From NCBI RefSeq assembly GCF_008254045.1, contig NZ_CP042425.1, positions 3,658,001 through 3,722,000 on the forward strand: a stretch of 64,000 bases of DNA, given 5' to 3'. Shown here piece after piece: positions 1-8,720 of the stretch. The DNA is from Limnoglobus roseus. Its GTDB lineage: Bacteria; Planctomycetota; Planctomycetia; Gemmatales; Gemmataceae. Under the pieces are notes generated by a model. The model searched no databases, had not been told where the DNA came from, and was given only the letters and a program-made list of their open reading frames with translations. Every line of letters starts with the position of its first letter. Within the stretch, counting starts at the first letter, position 1. Position numbers and translations under genes: made by a program.

Positions 1-1644
1 ACCGACCGTGAGGTGGCGGTGAAGGTGATGCTGAGTTTCACGGCCGACTCGCCGTCGCACGCGCGGTTCCTCAACGAAATCCGCGCCCTCGCGAAGTTGA
101 AGCACAACGGCATCGTGCCGATCTACGAGGCCGGCGAGTGCGACCTCGGGCCGTACTTCACGATGGAGTTCGTCGACGGCCGCACGGCCGCACAGCACCT
201 TCGCGCCGGCACGATCGGGCCGACGGAGGCGGCGCGGATCGTCGCCGACGCGGCCGAGGGCGTTCACGCGGCCCACCTACAGGGGATCATCCACCGCGAC
301 ATCAAGCCGTCGAACATCCTGCTCGACCGCGAGGGGCGGGTGAAGGTCACGGACTTCGGCCTGGCCAAGCACGTCGGCGGGGCCGACATGACCGAGCAGG
401 GCGTCGTCGTCGGCACGCCGAGCTACATGTCGCCGGAACAGGCCGACGCGGACCCGGACAAGGTGACGAAATTGGCGGACGTGTACTGCCTGGGCAGTAC
501 CCTCTTTCACCTGGCCACCGGCCACGCCCCCCACCGCCAACAGACGCCGATGGCCACGCTGATGCAAAAGGCCCAGGATCCCACGCCGCCGCCGCGGAAG
601 TTCTGCCCGACGCTGTGCCCGATCCTGGAAGCGATCATCGTGAAGAGCATGGCCCGAGCCCCCGGCGACCGCTACGAAACGGCCGCGGTTTTGGCCGACG
701 ACCTCCGCCGGTGGGGCCGCGGCGAACCGACCCTGGCCCGGCCACTGACCCGCGGGCAGAAGGTCTGCCGCTACTTGCGGCGGCACCGGGTGGCCCTGAC
801 CGTCTTGCTGCTCCTCCCCTTCCTAGCGTCCGGCGTGGCGATCGCGAAGCGGGAGGCCGACCCGAAACGGCAACTCGCCCGGGCCTTGCTGCGGGGCGAA
901 AAGGTCGTGCTCGTGGACGGCAAGGGGCTGCGCGTGCCCGCGAGTTGGGACGCCAACGAGGGCAAATTGACCAACGACATCCTCGGCGACGGCACGGTCG
1001 GGTTCGAAACGCAACTCGAATCCTTGCTGCGGCTCGTGGACGACCCGATGACGGACAATTACCGGATCGAGGCCGAACTGCGGCACTGCTCGATCGCCGG
1101 GGCCGGGGATTCGTTCGTCGGTCTGTACTTCGGCCTGGACGAGACCACGGCCGGCGACGGCACGCCGGTCACCCGCTTGTTCACGATTCGGTATTCCGAC
1201 TTCTGGAAGTCGAATGAAATCAATTCCCCTTTGGTCGCCGCCGCCCACCGCCTGCAAGTCAAGGACGTGTGGTTGCTCCGCGAAGGGGGGTGGTACGAAT
1301 GGTACACGTCGTACCCGTCCGCCGGCGATCCCCGGGCGTTGGCCTTTCAGCCGAAAAGCGACTCCGTTTACCGAAACGTCTGGCGAAAGTTGGCCCTCGA
1401 CGTAAGCCCCGGCGGGGTTCGGGTCACCTGGAAGCTGGACGAACAAAGCCCGCCGCAAGTCATGGACCTGCCCGTCTCGGTCCTCGACCAAGCCCTCTTG
1501 GACCCGAACATGCGGCGGAAGACCGCCGGCGGAGTCGACATCCGGCCGCGGCCGTGGTCGCCGCGGCGGCCCATCGGCGTGCTCGCCCATGCCGCCGCGG
1601 TAACGATTCGTAACGTCGAACTCACACCCGCCCCGATGAATTGA
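1..1644 (+). CDS. Membrane Ser/Thr protein kinase (5' truncated by window edge)
   Basis: The reading frame is open to the first base, so the true start and the glycine-rich loop lie upstream of the window. The visible part opens in the beta-3 strand (EVAVKVM, with the ATP-binding Lys). Counting from the GTG at 13, the catalytic loop HRDIKPSN is at residues 94-101, DFG at 114-116 and the activation-segment end [10 protein letters not shown] at 134-143. These are intact Hanks-type motifs, so an active kinase is expected. One membrane segment lies near residues 260-278. The roughly 265 residues after it contain no motif I recognise, but beta-rich composition suggests a LamG-like extracytoplasmic sensor domain (inference). 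Planctomycetes encode many such kinases; the substrate cannot be told. The next gene starts 31 bases after the stop. Confidence 0.93.
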   Translation, partial: TDREVAVKVMLSFTADSPSHARFLNEIRALAKLKHNGIVPIYEAGECDLGPYFTMEFVDGRTAAQHLRAGTIGPTEAARIVADAAEGVHAAHLQGIIHRDIKPSNILLDREGRVKVTDFGLAKHVGGADMTEQGVVVGTPSYMSPEQADADPDKVTKLADVYCLGSTLFHLATGHAPHRQQTPMATLMQKAQDPTPPPRKFCPTLCPILEAIIVKSMARAPGDRYETAAVLADDLRRWGRGEPTLARPLTRGQKVCRYLRRHRVALTVLLLLPFLASGVAIAKREADPKRQLARALLRGEKVVLVDGKGLRVPASWDANEGKLTNDILGDGTVGFETQLESLLRLVDDPMTDNYRIEAELRHCSIAGAGDSFVGLYFGLDETTAGDGTPVTRLFTIRYSDFWKSNEINSPLVAAAHRLQVKDVWLLREGGWYEWYTSYPSAGDPRALAFQPKSDSVYRNVWRKLALDVSPGGVRVTWKLDEQSPPQVMDLPVSVLDQALLDPNMRRKTAGGVDIRPRPWSPRRPIGVLAHAAAVTIRNVELTPAPMN

Positions 1645-1675
1645 ACCGGTCGAATGCCCCCCAACCGAGGTTTTC

Positions 1676-2194
1676 ATGAGTGACGAGGCCAATAAGGACG
1701 ATCCCAAGGCCAAGGAATCGTACCCAAAACTGCAGACGGTTTCTGGACCACTGAACGTCGATATCCCGGTCGAAAACGATCCCGTCTCCACGACCTTCCC
1801 CACCAGCGGAACGTACGGTAGCAAAACAACGAACGGGTTCACCGTTAATGTGGCCGCGTCGGCAGCCTCCGGGGGATCCGGTGGCGGCGGCAGTGGCGCG
1901 GTGACGAATGGGAACTGGGGGTTCAATATCGCCATCCCCACGCCGCTGGGAACGAATCCTTACACGCTGACGTACAGCGTGACGACGTCCGCCAGTCCGC
2001 CAACTCCCGCCCCCGGTAATGAGACGGTGCATGTGAACGTCTCAATGACATCACCTCCTCCTCCGCCACCACCTCCTCCTCCGCCACCGCCGCCACCACC
2101 GCCTCCGCCACCGCCCCCGCCACCCCCGCCACCACCGCCCCCGCCTCCACCACCACCGCCCCCGCCTCCACCACCGCCGCATCATCATCCGTAA
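1676..2194 (+). CDS. Small protein with a C-terminal 42-residue polyproline tail
   Basis: This is a 172-residue protein I do not recognise. Residues 1-30 are charged and show no signal peptide. Residues 30-125 look like a single beta-sandwich domain rich in Thr, Ser and Gly, with a Gly/Ser-rich loop near 65-75. Residues 127-168 are all proline, encoded by mixed CCN codons, and the protein ends HHHP. The tract being pure proline despite codon variation argues that it is kept by selection, not just a slipped DNA repeat. It follows the kinase gene by 31 bases and may be co-transcribed, which would make it a candidate partner or substrate (inference). A polyproline run this long would normally need EF-P for translation. 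Confidence 0.75.
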   Translation: MSDEANKDDPKAKESYPKLQTVSGPLNVDIPVENDPVSTTFPTSGTYGSKTTNGFTVNVAASAASGGSGGGGSGAVTNGNWGFNIAIPTPLGTNPYTLTYSVTTSASPPTPAPGNETVHVNVSMTSPPPPPPPPPPPPPPPPPPPPPPPPPPPPPPPPPPPPPPPPPPHHHP

Positions 2195-2323
2195 ACCATC
2201 GGGTGAGCCGACTGTTGTTCGCCCCGTGGTTCGGACCGCGGGCACTCGGGGCCGACTGCTTCACCGCGGTCGGCCCCGGTCGTATGCTGATGAGGTTCGA
2301 CCCTCCCTCGTCAGCGATTTCCC

Positions 2324-4594
2324 ATGCTACTCTTTGCTCTCACGCTTTACCACACCGACCCGGCCGGCCGCACCGTGTTGCACGCCATGCCGGTGATGAT
2401 CGGCGTGCTACTCGTCCTGGCCCTCGCGTACCGCTACTACTCGGCCTTCCTGGCCGCAAAGGTGGCGGCGCTCGACGACAGCCGCGTGACGCCGGCCCAC
2501 CGCCTGAACGACGGCCAGAACTACCACCCGACGAACAAGTGGGTCGCGTTCGGCCACCACTTCGCGGCCATCAGCGGGGCGGGGCCGCTCATCGGCCCGG
2601 TGCTGGCGATTCAGTACGGGTACATGCCCGGCCTGCTCTGGCTGGTCATCGGTGTTTGCCTGGCCGGGGCGGTGCAGGACATGCTCGTGCTGGCCGCGAG
2701 CGTCCGCCGCGACGGCAAGAGCCTCGCCGAGATCGCCCGCCACGAACTCGGCCGCCCGGCCGCCGTGATCGCGTCGGTGGCGATCTTGTTCATCGTGGTG
2801 ATCGCGCTGGCTGGCCTCGGCTTCGTGGTAGTGAAGGCGCTCGGCGGCGAGGAAGTGAAGTTGCCAGCGGGGATGCAAATCTTCGTACCTGTCGATAAGG
2901 CTGCCGAGTTTCGTGCGGAATCATCAATCACGATCGGCAAGTCGCCGGCCGACTGGACGATCACCATTCCCGGCGGCTCTCAAGTACGATACAGTCCTGG
3001 CGATTCGGAGACGCTGCGTTCTGAACCATTCGTTGTCCGCGCACCGCATTCCGATCAGTTAGAAATTAAGCATTTGACAGGTGACGCATTACCGCCCCGC
3101 CGCATCACCCTCCCCGCTGGTTGCACGCAGGTCGTTCCCGGTTCGTCGTGGGGCACGTTCACCATCGCCTGCACCATCCCCATCGCGCTGTTCACCGGCC
3201 TCTGGATGTACCGCATTCGCAAGGGCCGCGTGATCGAGGCGTCGCTCATCGGCGGCAGCCTCACGCTGTTCGCGGTCGTCGCGGGCGGGTGGATTCCCGG
3301 CTCGGCGATCGAACACGTCTTCTCGCTGACGAAGGACCAGACGATCCTCTCGCTCGTCATCTACGGCTTCATCGCGGCGGTGCTGCCGGTATGGCTGTTG
3401 CTCGGGCCGCGGGACTACCTCAGCAGCTTCCTGAAGATCGGCACCGTGATCCTGCTCGTCGGCAGCGTCATCGTCGCGAACCCGCCGCTGCGGGCACCGA
3501 TGCTCAACGAGGTCTTCGTCGACGGCGGCCCGACGTTCCGGGGCAGCATCTTCCCGTTCGTGTTCATCTGTGTGATGTGCGGGGCGATCAGCGGCTTCCA
3601 CGCCCTCGTCGCGTCCGGCACCACGCCGAAGATGGTCGAGAAGGAATCGCACGTCCGCACTATCGGCTACGGGGCCATGCTCATCGAAGGGCTGGTCGGC
3701 GTGGTCGCCCTGATCGCCGCCGCGAGCCTGCCGAACGACCTGTACTACGACATCAACATAGCCATCGACCGCGCGCCGGGGTTCTCGAAACAGGTCGCCG
3801 AGATTCAGGAGAAGTACGGCCAGGACCGCATGAACGCCGTCGGCGTGGACAACCTCTCGCACCTGAACCTCGGCTCCGTCGAGCAGAAGGTTGGCGGCGA
3901 ATCGCTCCGCGGCCGGACCGGCGGGGCGGTGACGCTGGCCGTCGGCATGTCGGTCATCTTCGAGGACGCCTTCCGCTGGCTCGGCATCGCGGGCGAGAGC
4001 GTGCTGAAGTACTGGTACCACTTCGCGATCATGTTCGAGGCGCTGTTCATCCTCACGACGATCGACGCGGGCACGCGGATCGGCCGGTTCCTGTTGCAAG
4101 AAACGCTCGGCCGCATCGAGCCGCGGTTCGCCCGCCCCGACTGGCTGCCCGGCTCGATCCTCGCGAGTGCGGTCATCACCGGCAGTTGGGGCTGGCTCAT
4201 CTGGTTCGGCAGTATCGAAACCATCTGGCCGATGTTCGGCATCGCGAACCAGCTCCTCGCGGCCCTTGCCCTCGCGCTGGTGACGACGTGGATCATCAAC
4301 AGCGGCCGCGGGCGGTACGCCCCGTTGACGATCATCCCGCTGCTGTGGGTGTGTACCACGACGCTGACGGCCGCGAAGATCATGCTGCTTGTGAACTTCC
4401 CGGCCGACATCGACCGCGGCCGCGCGATGCTCCAGGCGAGTGATGTCGAGGCCAACGCCGCCGGATCGCGGATCGTGTTCGCGAGTTACCTGAACATCAG
4501 CCTGACGCTCTTCGTGGTGTGCAGCGTCGGCGTGCTACTGCTGTGGTCGTGGGCGAAGTGGATGAGCGTGGCCCTTCGCGGCCGACGGGGGTAG
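2324..4594 (+). CDS. cstA: Carbon starvation protein A (CstA) family transporter with an insertion
   Basis: This 756-residue polytopic membrane protein belongs to the CstA family, whose characterised members import peptides or pyruvate. Family hallmarks include HHFAAISGAGPLIGPVLA at residues 78-95 and the SSWGTF-TIPIALF region near 274-290. The family is usually about 690-720 residues. The excess here is a block of about 95 residues at 175-273 that looks soluble and beta-rich and interrupts the loop just before the conserved WGTF segment. The DNA for that block is less GC-rich than its surroundings. The ATG at 2324 is chosen because the product then starts directly with the first membrane region. 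It is followed by the PLP-enzyme gene after 3 bases, so the two are probably one operon. Confidence 0.93.
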   Translation: MLLFALTLYHTDPAGRTVLHAMPVMIGVLLVLALAYRYYSAFLAAKVAALDDSRVTPAHRLNDGQNYHPTNKWVAFGHHFAAISGAGPLIGPVLAIQYGYMPGLLWLVIGVCLAGAVQDMLVLAASVRRDGKSLAEIARHELGRPAAVIASVAILFIVVIALAGLGFVVVKALGGEEVKLPAGMQIFVPVDKAAEFRAESSITIGKSPADWTITIPGGSQVRYSPGDSETLRSEPFVVRAPHSDQLEIKHLTGDALPPRRITLPAGCTQVVPGSSWGTFTIACTIPIALFTGLWMYRIRKGRVIEASLIGGSLTLFAVVAGGWIPGSAIEHVFSLTKDQTILSLVIYGFIAAVLPVWLLLGPRDYLSSFLKIGTVILLVGSVIVANPPLRAPMLNEVFVDGGPTFRGSIFPFVFICVMCGAISGFHALVASGTTPKMVEKESHVRTIGYGAMLIEGLVGVVALIAAASLPNDLYYDINIAIDRAPGFSKQVAEIQEKYGQDRMNAVGVDNLSHLNLGSVEQKVGGESLRGRTGGAVTLAVGMSVIFEDAFRWLGIAGESVLKYWYHFAIMFEALFILTTIDAGTRIGRFLLQETLGRIEPRFARPDWLPGSILASAVITGSWGWLIWFGSIETIWPMFGIANQLLAALALALVTTWIINSGRGRYAPLTIIPLLWVCTTTLTAAKIMLLVNFPADIDRGRAMLQASDVEANAAGSRIVFASYLNISLTLFVVCSVGVLLLWSWAKWMSVALRGRRG

Positions 4595-4597
4595 CGC

Positions 4598-5542
4598 ATG
4601 GACTGGGAACTGCCGGGGAGTCACCGTTACGTCCACCGGATGGCCGCGACGCCGCTCGTGCCGGTGCAACTGGCGGCGGGCGAGCCGGCCATCTGGTGCA
4701 AGCTCGAATTCCTGAACCCGAGCGGGTCCACGAAGGACCGCATCGCCCGGTACATTCTCGAAAAAGCCTGGCGGCAGGGGCGGTTGCAAACCGGCGACCG
4801 CGTAATCGAGGCGTCGAGCGGGTCCACGAGCATCGCGATGGCCCTCGCCAGTGCGCAAATCGGCGTGCGCTTCCTTGCGGTCATGCCCGAGGGCGTGAGC
4901 AACGAGCGGGTGCTGCTCATCCGCGCCTACGGCGGCGACGTTCGCTTCACGCCGAAGGCCGACGGCATCCGCGGGGCCATCGCTGAGGTCGAGCGCCTCG
5001 GCCGGGAGCCGGGCACGTTCCTGCCGCGGCAGTTCTCCAACCGCGACAACGCCGACGCCCACCGGCTGACGACCGCCCGCGAGGTGATCGATCAGATACC
5101 CGGCGGCCGCGTGGACGCCGTGGTCAGCGGCGTCGGCACTGGCGGCACGCTCGTCGGGCTGTACCACGGGTTCGCCGAAGTCGGCTGTCGGCTCATCGCC
5201 GTTCACGCGAAGCCGGTCAACCTGTACGGCGACGCCGACGCCGAGTGTTGCAGCTACAGCGCCCGCATCCCCGGCGTGGCCGACCGCATCTCGGAAATCT
5301 TCCGCGAGGACAACCTGCCCGGCCTGCTCACGCTGGAGGTCAACGACGAGGTCGCCATCGCCACGACGCGGCAACTGATGCGGCTCGGCTTCCCGGTCGG
5401 CCCGAGTTCGGGGTTGAACTTCGCCGCCGCCCGCGAGGCCCACCGCCGCCTCGGCCGCCCGCAGGCGCAGGTCGTCACGGTATTCCCGGACCGCATGGAG
5501 CGGTACTTCACGACCGAACTCTTCCAGCCGTACCTCGCGTGA
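4598..5542 (+). CDS. Cysteine synthase / cystathionine beta-synthase family PLP enzyme
   Basis: This is a 314-residue fold-type II PLP-dependent enzyme. The predicted PLP Schiff-base lysine is K46 in NPSGSTKDR. The substrate-binding loop reads EASSGSTSIAMA (71-82), against the usual TSGNTG of CysK/CysM. The phosphate-binding loop is GVGTGGT (178-184), and PSSGLN near 266-271 matches the C-terminal PLP-contacting segment. Family members make cysteine from O-acetylserine or O-phosphoserine, or condense serine with homocysteine. The altered asparagine loop leaves the exact substrate open. There is no CBS regulatory domain. The gene starts 3 bases after cstA and its 3' end abuts the convergent TPR gene with one base between. 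Confidence 0.88.
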   Translation: MDWELPGSHRYVHRMAATPLVPVQLAAGEPAIWCKLEFLNPSGSTKDRIARYILEKAWRQGRLQTGDRVIEASSGSTSIAMALASAQIGVRFLAVMPEGVSNERVLLIRAYGGDVRFTPKADGIRGAIAEVERLGREPGTFLPRQFSNRDNADAHRLTTAREVIDQIPGGRVDAVVSGVGTGGTLVGLYHGFAEVGCRLIAVHAKPVNLYGDADAECCSYSARIPGVADRISEIFREDNLPGLLTLEVNDEVAIATTRQLMRLGFPVGPSSGLNFAAAREAHRRLGRPQAQVVTVFPDRMERYFTTELFQPYLA

Positions 5543-5543
5543 C

Positions 5544-6431
5544 TCACGCCCGCGGCTTCACGGTCTGGACTAACTCGCCCGTTGAAATCTGCGCCGGGTG
5601 CGCCCTCCAACCCTTCAAGATCGTCGTCGCCTCGCGTCGATTCCGGGCGGCGATGGCGACGAGTTGCACGCCCGCCGGCGGCGCGGCCTTGTGGTCGTGT
5701 TCCTCGTGCGGCGTCCCCTCGCTGCACGCCCGGCAGAGCATCCGCACCGAGTGCGTCCAGTTCTCGGCGTAGCACCCCTGCTCGACGGCGATGTCGGTGA
5801 GTTCCACCATGAGTTCGTCGGAGTAGTCCATCCGCACCTCGACGCGGAACGTGCCGAAGGCACTCGGTTGGAGCAGCTGAAGGGCGTCGAACACCGGCAA
5901 CTCTTGGCCTTGATACTTTCGGTAGCCGACCGGGGCCCCGTCGTTGAGGACCACGTCCCGCCAGGCGAAGCCGGAGTCGGAGAAGGGGATATTGCGAATG
6001 TCCGCGCGGGCGGGGCAGAGGCGGTCCGCCCAGACGACCTCGGTGTTGTCGCCGTGCGGGTTCAATCGAATCGGCCCGAACCCGCACGGGAGGTCGAGCG
6101 GCCCGCGGCCCGGCGGAACGTCGATGCCGAAGCCCCGCCACGCCTCCCGTGCGACCGGCCATTTGCTCAGGGCCGTGGCCGCGATCCCGAGGTTCCACCA
6201 CGCCGCCTCGTCTTTTGGTGCGAGCTTCACAGCCCTCTGATTGCTCGCGAGCGACTGCTCCCACTGGCCCTGGTACTTGTACAGGAGGCCGAGGTTGTAG
6301 TGCGGTGAACTCCACTTCGGGGCCAGGGCCGCGGCCTGTTCGTACAGTTCGACGGCCGCCTGCCAGTTTCCCGCCTCGCGGCACGTGTTGCCGCGCTCGT
6401 TGTACGCGACGGCTTCCGCTCGTTTGGACAT
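5544..6431 (-). CDS. TPR-repeat protein with unassigned C-terminal domain
   Basis: The protein has 295 residues from the ATG at 6431. That start is preferred over one 28 codons upstream because the extra residues are low-complexity, and the TPR region begins right after it. Three tandem tetratricopeptide repeats cover about residues 8-104 (NLGLLYKYQGQWEQS and NLGIAATALSKWPVA are typical helices), implying protein-protein contacts. Residues 105-295 are a second domain I do not recognise; it ends in a Cys/His-rich stretch (CRACSEGTPHEEHDHK) that could bind a metal. No signal peptide or membrane segment is seen, so it is probably cytoplasmic. It lies downstream of the double-ACT gene in the same direction. 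Confidence 0.82.
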   Translation of the reverse strand: MSKRAEAVAYNERGNTCREAGNWQAAVELYEQAAALAPKWSSPHYNLGLLYKYQGQWEQSLASNQRAVKLAPKDEAAWWNLGIAATALSKWPVAREAWRGFGIDVPPGRGPLDLPCGFGPIRLNPHGDNTEVVWADRLCPARADIRNIPFSDSGFAWRDVVLNDGAPVGYRKYQGQELPVFDALQLLQPSAFGTFRVEVRMDYSDELMVELTDIAVEQGCYAENWTHSVRMLCRACSEGTPHEEHDHKAAPPAGVQLVAIAARNRREATTILKGWRAHPAQISTGELVQTVKPRA

Positions 6432-6501
6432 GGTGCGACTCGAAATGCAAAAACCGCCGGCGGACCGGCGGTGACAGGGTGAGAGGGAATCCGCGGCGGG
6501 G

Positions 6502-6975
6502 TTACATCGCCGCAACAGCCTTCTTCGACGGGGCGGCGTGCGCGTCGCTGGTGCCGAGTTCCGCGAGGATGGTCGCGGCCCGGTTGCCGTCGGAGGCCGT
6601 GTCGAACGTCACGTACCCGATGAACCGCCCTTGCAGTACGCTCATCACGAGGCCGTGCAGGTTGATGCCGGCCATCTCCCACGCCTGCGTCAGCTTGCCG
6701 CTGAGGCCGGCCTTGTCGTCCCCTTCCACGCGGAAGACGTAGGGTTCCGGTACCTCGTGCAACCCGGCCGCCTTGGCCGCCTTCAATTCGTTCGTGCCGG
6801 TGAGCGGGGCCACGTACAACTCGCCGACGCCCGGCTTGCTGGCCGACCGCTGGCTGTAGACGTACTCGAGGTGCGCCCCCGCCTCGGCGAGCGACTTCAG
6901 CTTGGCCGCGATGCCGCCCGGCTTGTCGTCCACCTCGGCGTGGTAGACGTGGACCCGTTGCATCTTGAAGCTCAT
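6502..6975 (-). CDS. Double ACT-domain protein
   Basis: This 157-residue cytoplasmic protein consists of two ACT-like ligand-binding folds, at about residues 5-75 and 78-150. The pattern is a beta-strand, a Gly-containing turn (DDKPGGIAAKL, DDKAGLSGKL) and a helix. ACT domains usually bind amino acids and regulate amino-acid metabolism enzymes, but no catalytic or DNA-binding domain is attached, so this is a stand-alone regulator or sensor. The start is supported by an AGGAGG ribosome binding site just upstream. The TPR gene follows downstream after 70 bases. The nearby cysteine-synthase-like gene is a suggestive but unproven context. Confidence 0.88.
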   Translation of the reverse strand: MSFKMQRVHVYHAEVDDKPGGIAAKLKSLAEAGAHLEYVYSQRSASKPGVGELYVAPLTGTNELKAAKAAGLHEVPEPYVFRVEGDDKAGLSGKLTQAWEMAGINLHGLVMSVLQGRFIGYVTFDTASDGNRAATILAELGTSDAHAAPSKKAVAAM

Positions 6976-7340
6976 GTGTCCTCCTGGTTAGAGAAGGCAA
7001 GCGGTTCCGCTTGCGGTGGAACTAGGCGCATCTTAACCCGGGACATCCAGAAAGCAACCGTCGAACCGCCGGGATTCGCCCCCGATTCCGCCGCCGGTGC
7101 GGGCTGTTCCGTCTGACGTTGGGAACGGCGTAATTGCTCCCGCGACGTTCGCCCGGGGAACGCCGTGTTGGAGCCGTGAACCCGTAACGTCGCCCGCCCC
7201 TCTTGCTGGGTGGCGTCGTACACTAGCCACGCCTGCCTGCCGCCGCGGGACTTTGGTGGGACTTCCGAACTTACCTATGTAGTGAGAGCTCAAAGTCGCA
7301 CCGTCACTCCCCGGCGGCGGGGGGCACCTCAAAGGCCGCC
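6976..7340. other. Divergent intergenic region ahead of the TROVE-like operon
   Basis: About 365 bases separate the divergent ACT and TROVE-like genes. I see no convincing ORF. There is a 7-bp inverted repeat (ACGGCGT at 7125-7131 with ACGCCGT at 7160-7166) enclosing a smaller GTTC/GAAC hairpin. The region must carry promoters for both genes. Because bacterial Ro proteins often have a Y RNA encoded next to them, this is the natural place to look for one, but sequence alone does not establish an RNA gene. Confidence 0.5.
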
Positions 7341-8720
7341 ATGTTTGCCGAGCGAACCCAGCGCGAGGACATCGTCCACTTCCTGAACTCGTGCTACGCC
7401 TGCACCGGCCAGCGCGAGTTCTACGAGAACGCCCGCAGCCAACGGGTGTCGATCGACTTCCTTCACCAGTACGTCCTCGGCAACTACCGCTCCGTGTACG
7501 CCCGCGCGCTCGCGGTCGGCATCAACCACTTTAACCAGGCCCAGATCATTGTCCGGCTGCTCGCGACCGGGAAGCAGGCGATCCCCGGTGAGGGCGCGTT
7601 GATTGCCCGTGCCCTCGCCACGATGCCGCCGCAACGGGCGTGGAAGGCGCTTCGCGACGTTCGCCGACTCGGCATCAACAACCGCCGGGCACGGGCGATC
7701 GCGCGCGATTACCTCCGCGGCCGCGACGCGGTGTTCGACTGCGTGAAGTACCGCAACAAGGTGAAGGCGGTGGCGTGCCACAACCACCTCTCGCTGCCGG
7801 GCGAGGCGGGGCCGTTCCTGTTCGAGAAGCGGTCGGCCCCGTTCCAGACGCCGCTGTTCGAACAGGTGCGGAGGGCGTGGCACAGCGCCGAGGCCGTGTA
7901 CGAACTGCCCTTCACCGTGGCCGAGGGGCTGGCCGCGAAGCACCGCATCCCGCGCGACCAGTTCCTCGCCAAGATTCAACACCGCATGACGCAGGGCGAA
8001 CGGCTGCGGCTCCAGAAGGCCGGCGACGTGGCCATCGACCTCGGCCGCTCGCCGCTGACGAAACTCGCCCTGTACGCGCTGTCGTTGCCAGAAGTGGCCG
8101 AAGACGTGTCGCAAGGGATGGAGCGGGCGGTAGCGGCGATCTTGCGGCGGATGCCGATGGCCCTCGGCAGGGTCGCGGCCATCCTCGACAACAGCTACTC
8201 GACCTCCGGCACGCAGGAGAAGAAGCGGCGTCCGCTCGGCGTGGCGTGGGCCGTGGACCGCGTACTGGCCGTCGCGAGCTGCGAGTACCGCGCGTTCTGG
8301 ACGCACCCGTTCGCCGGACCGACGCCGCCGGCCCGTGGGGCGACCGACCTGGCGACGCCGATCCTCGACGCACTGGAAACGTCGCCCGAGTTGCTCGTGA
8401 TCGTCACCGACGCCGTGGAGAACGATCCGCCCGGCGCGGCGGCCGGCGTGCTGAAACTCTGGCAATCCCGGCTCGACCCGTGGGGGAAAGTGGCGATCGT
8501 CCACCTCAACCCGGTCTTCTCGGCCGGCGACTACGCGCCGCGGCCGCTGTGCGACGGTGTGCCGACGGTCGGCCTCCGTGACGCCGAGAGTTTGCCGACG
8601 GCGTTGGCGTTCGCGCGGTTCGCCACCGGCACGACCACGCGGGCCGACCTGGAGGCGTTCCTGGACCAGCGGGCCGCCGAGTTCCTGGCCGCCGGAGAGG
8701 GGGCCGACCGTGCTGAATGA
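7341..8720 (+). CDS. Ro60/TROVE-like RNA-binding protein with vWA domain
   Basis: This is a 459-residue protein. The N-terminal ~260 residues are predicted all-helical and look like the HEAT-type ring of Ro60/Rsr proteins. The C-terminal ~200 residues form a von Willebrand A fold with a metal-ion-dependent adhesion site. I see DNSYSTS (the DxSxS motif), then GATDLATPILDAL and VIVTDAVEN; the spacing and GxTD...TD pattern match the vWA of TROVE proteins. Family members bind the 3' ends of misfolded RNAs and Y RNAs, and act in RNA quality control and stress survival. The downstream gene overlaps its last 11 bases, so translation is probably coupled. The assignment rests on fold-level motifs; divergence from classical Rsr is large. 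Confidence 0.72.
   Translation: MFAERTQREDIVHFLNSCYACTGQREFYENARSQRVSIDFLHQYVLGNYRSVYARALAVGINHFNQAQIIVRLLATGKQAIPGEGALIARALATMPPQRAWKALRDVRRLGINNRRARAIARDYLRGRDAVFDCVKYRNKVKAVACHNHLSLPGEAGPFLFEKRSAPFQTPLFEQVRRAWHSAEAVYELPFTVAEGLAAKHRIPRDQFLAKIQHRMTQGERLRLQKAGDVAIDLGRSPLTKLALYALSLPEVAEDVSQGMERAVAAILRRMPMALGRVAAILDNSYSTSGTQEKKRRPLGVAWAVDRVLAVASCEYRAFWTHPFAGPTPPARGATDLATPILDALETSPELLVIVTDAVENDPPGAAAGVLKLWQSRLDPWGKVAIVHLNPVFSAGDYAPRPLCDGVPTVGLRDAESLPTALAFARFATGTTTRADLEAFLDQRAAEFLAAGEGADRAE

Noticed and set aside
1923..2264. Minus-strand frame through the proline tract, rich in Ala/Val/Glu
   Set aside because: It is the simple complement of the CCN repeat and has no independent support.
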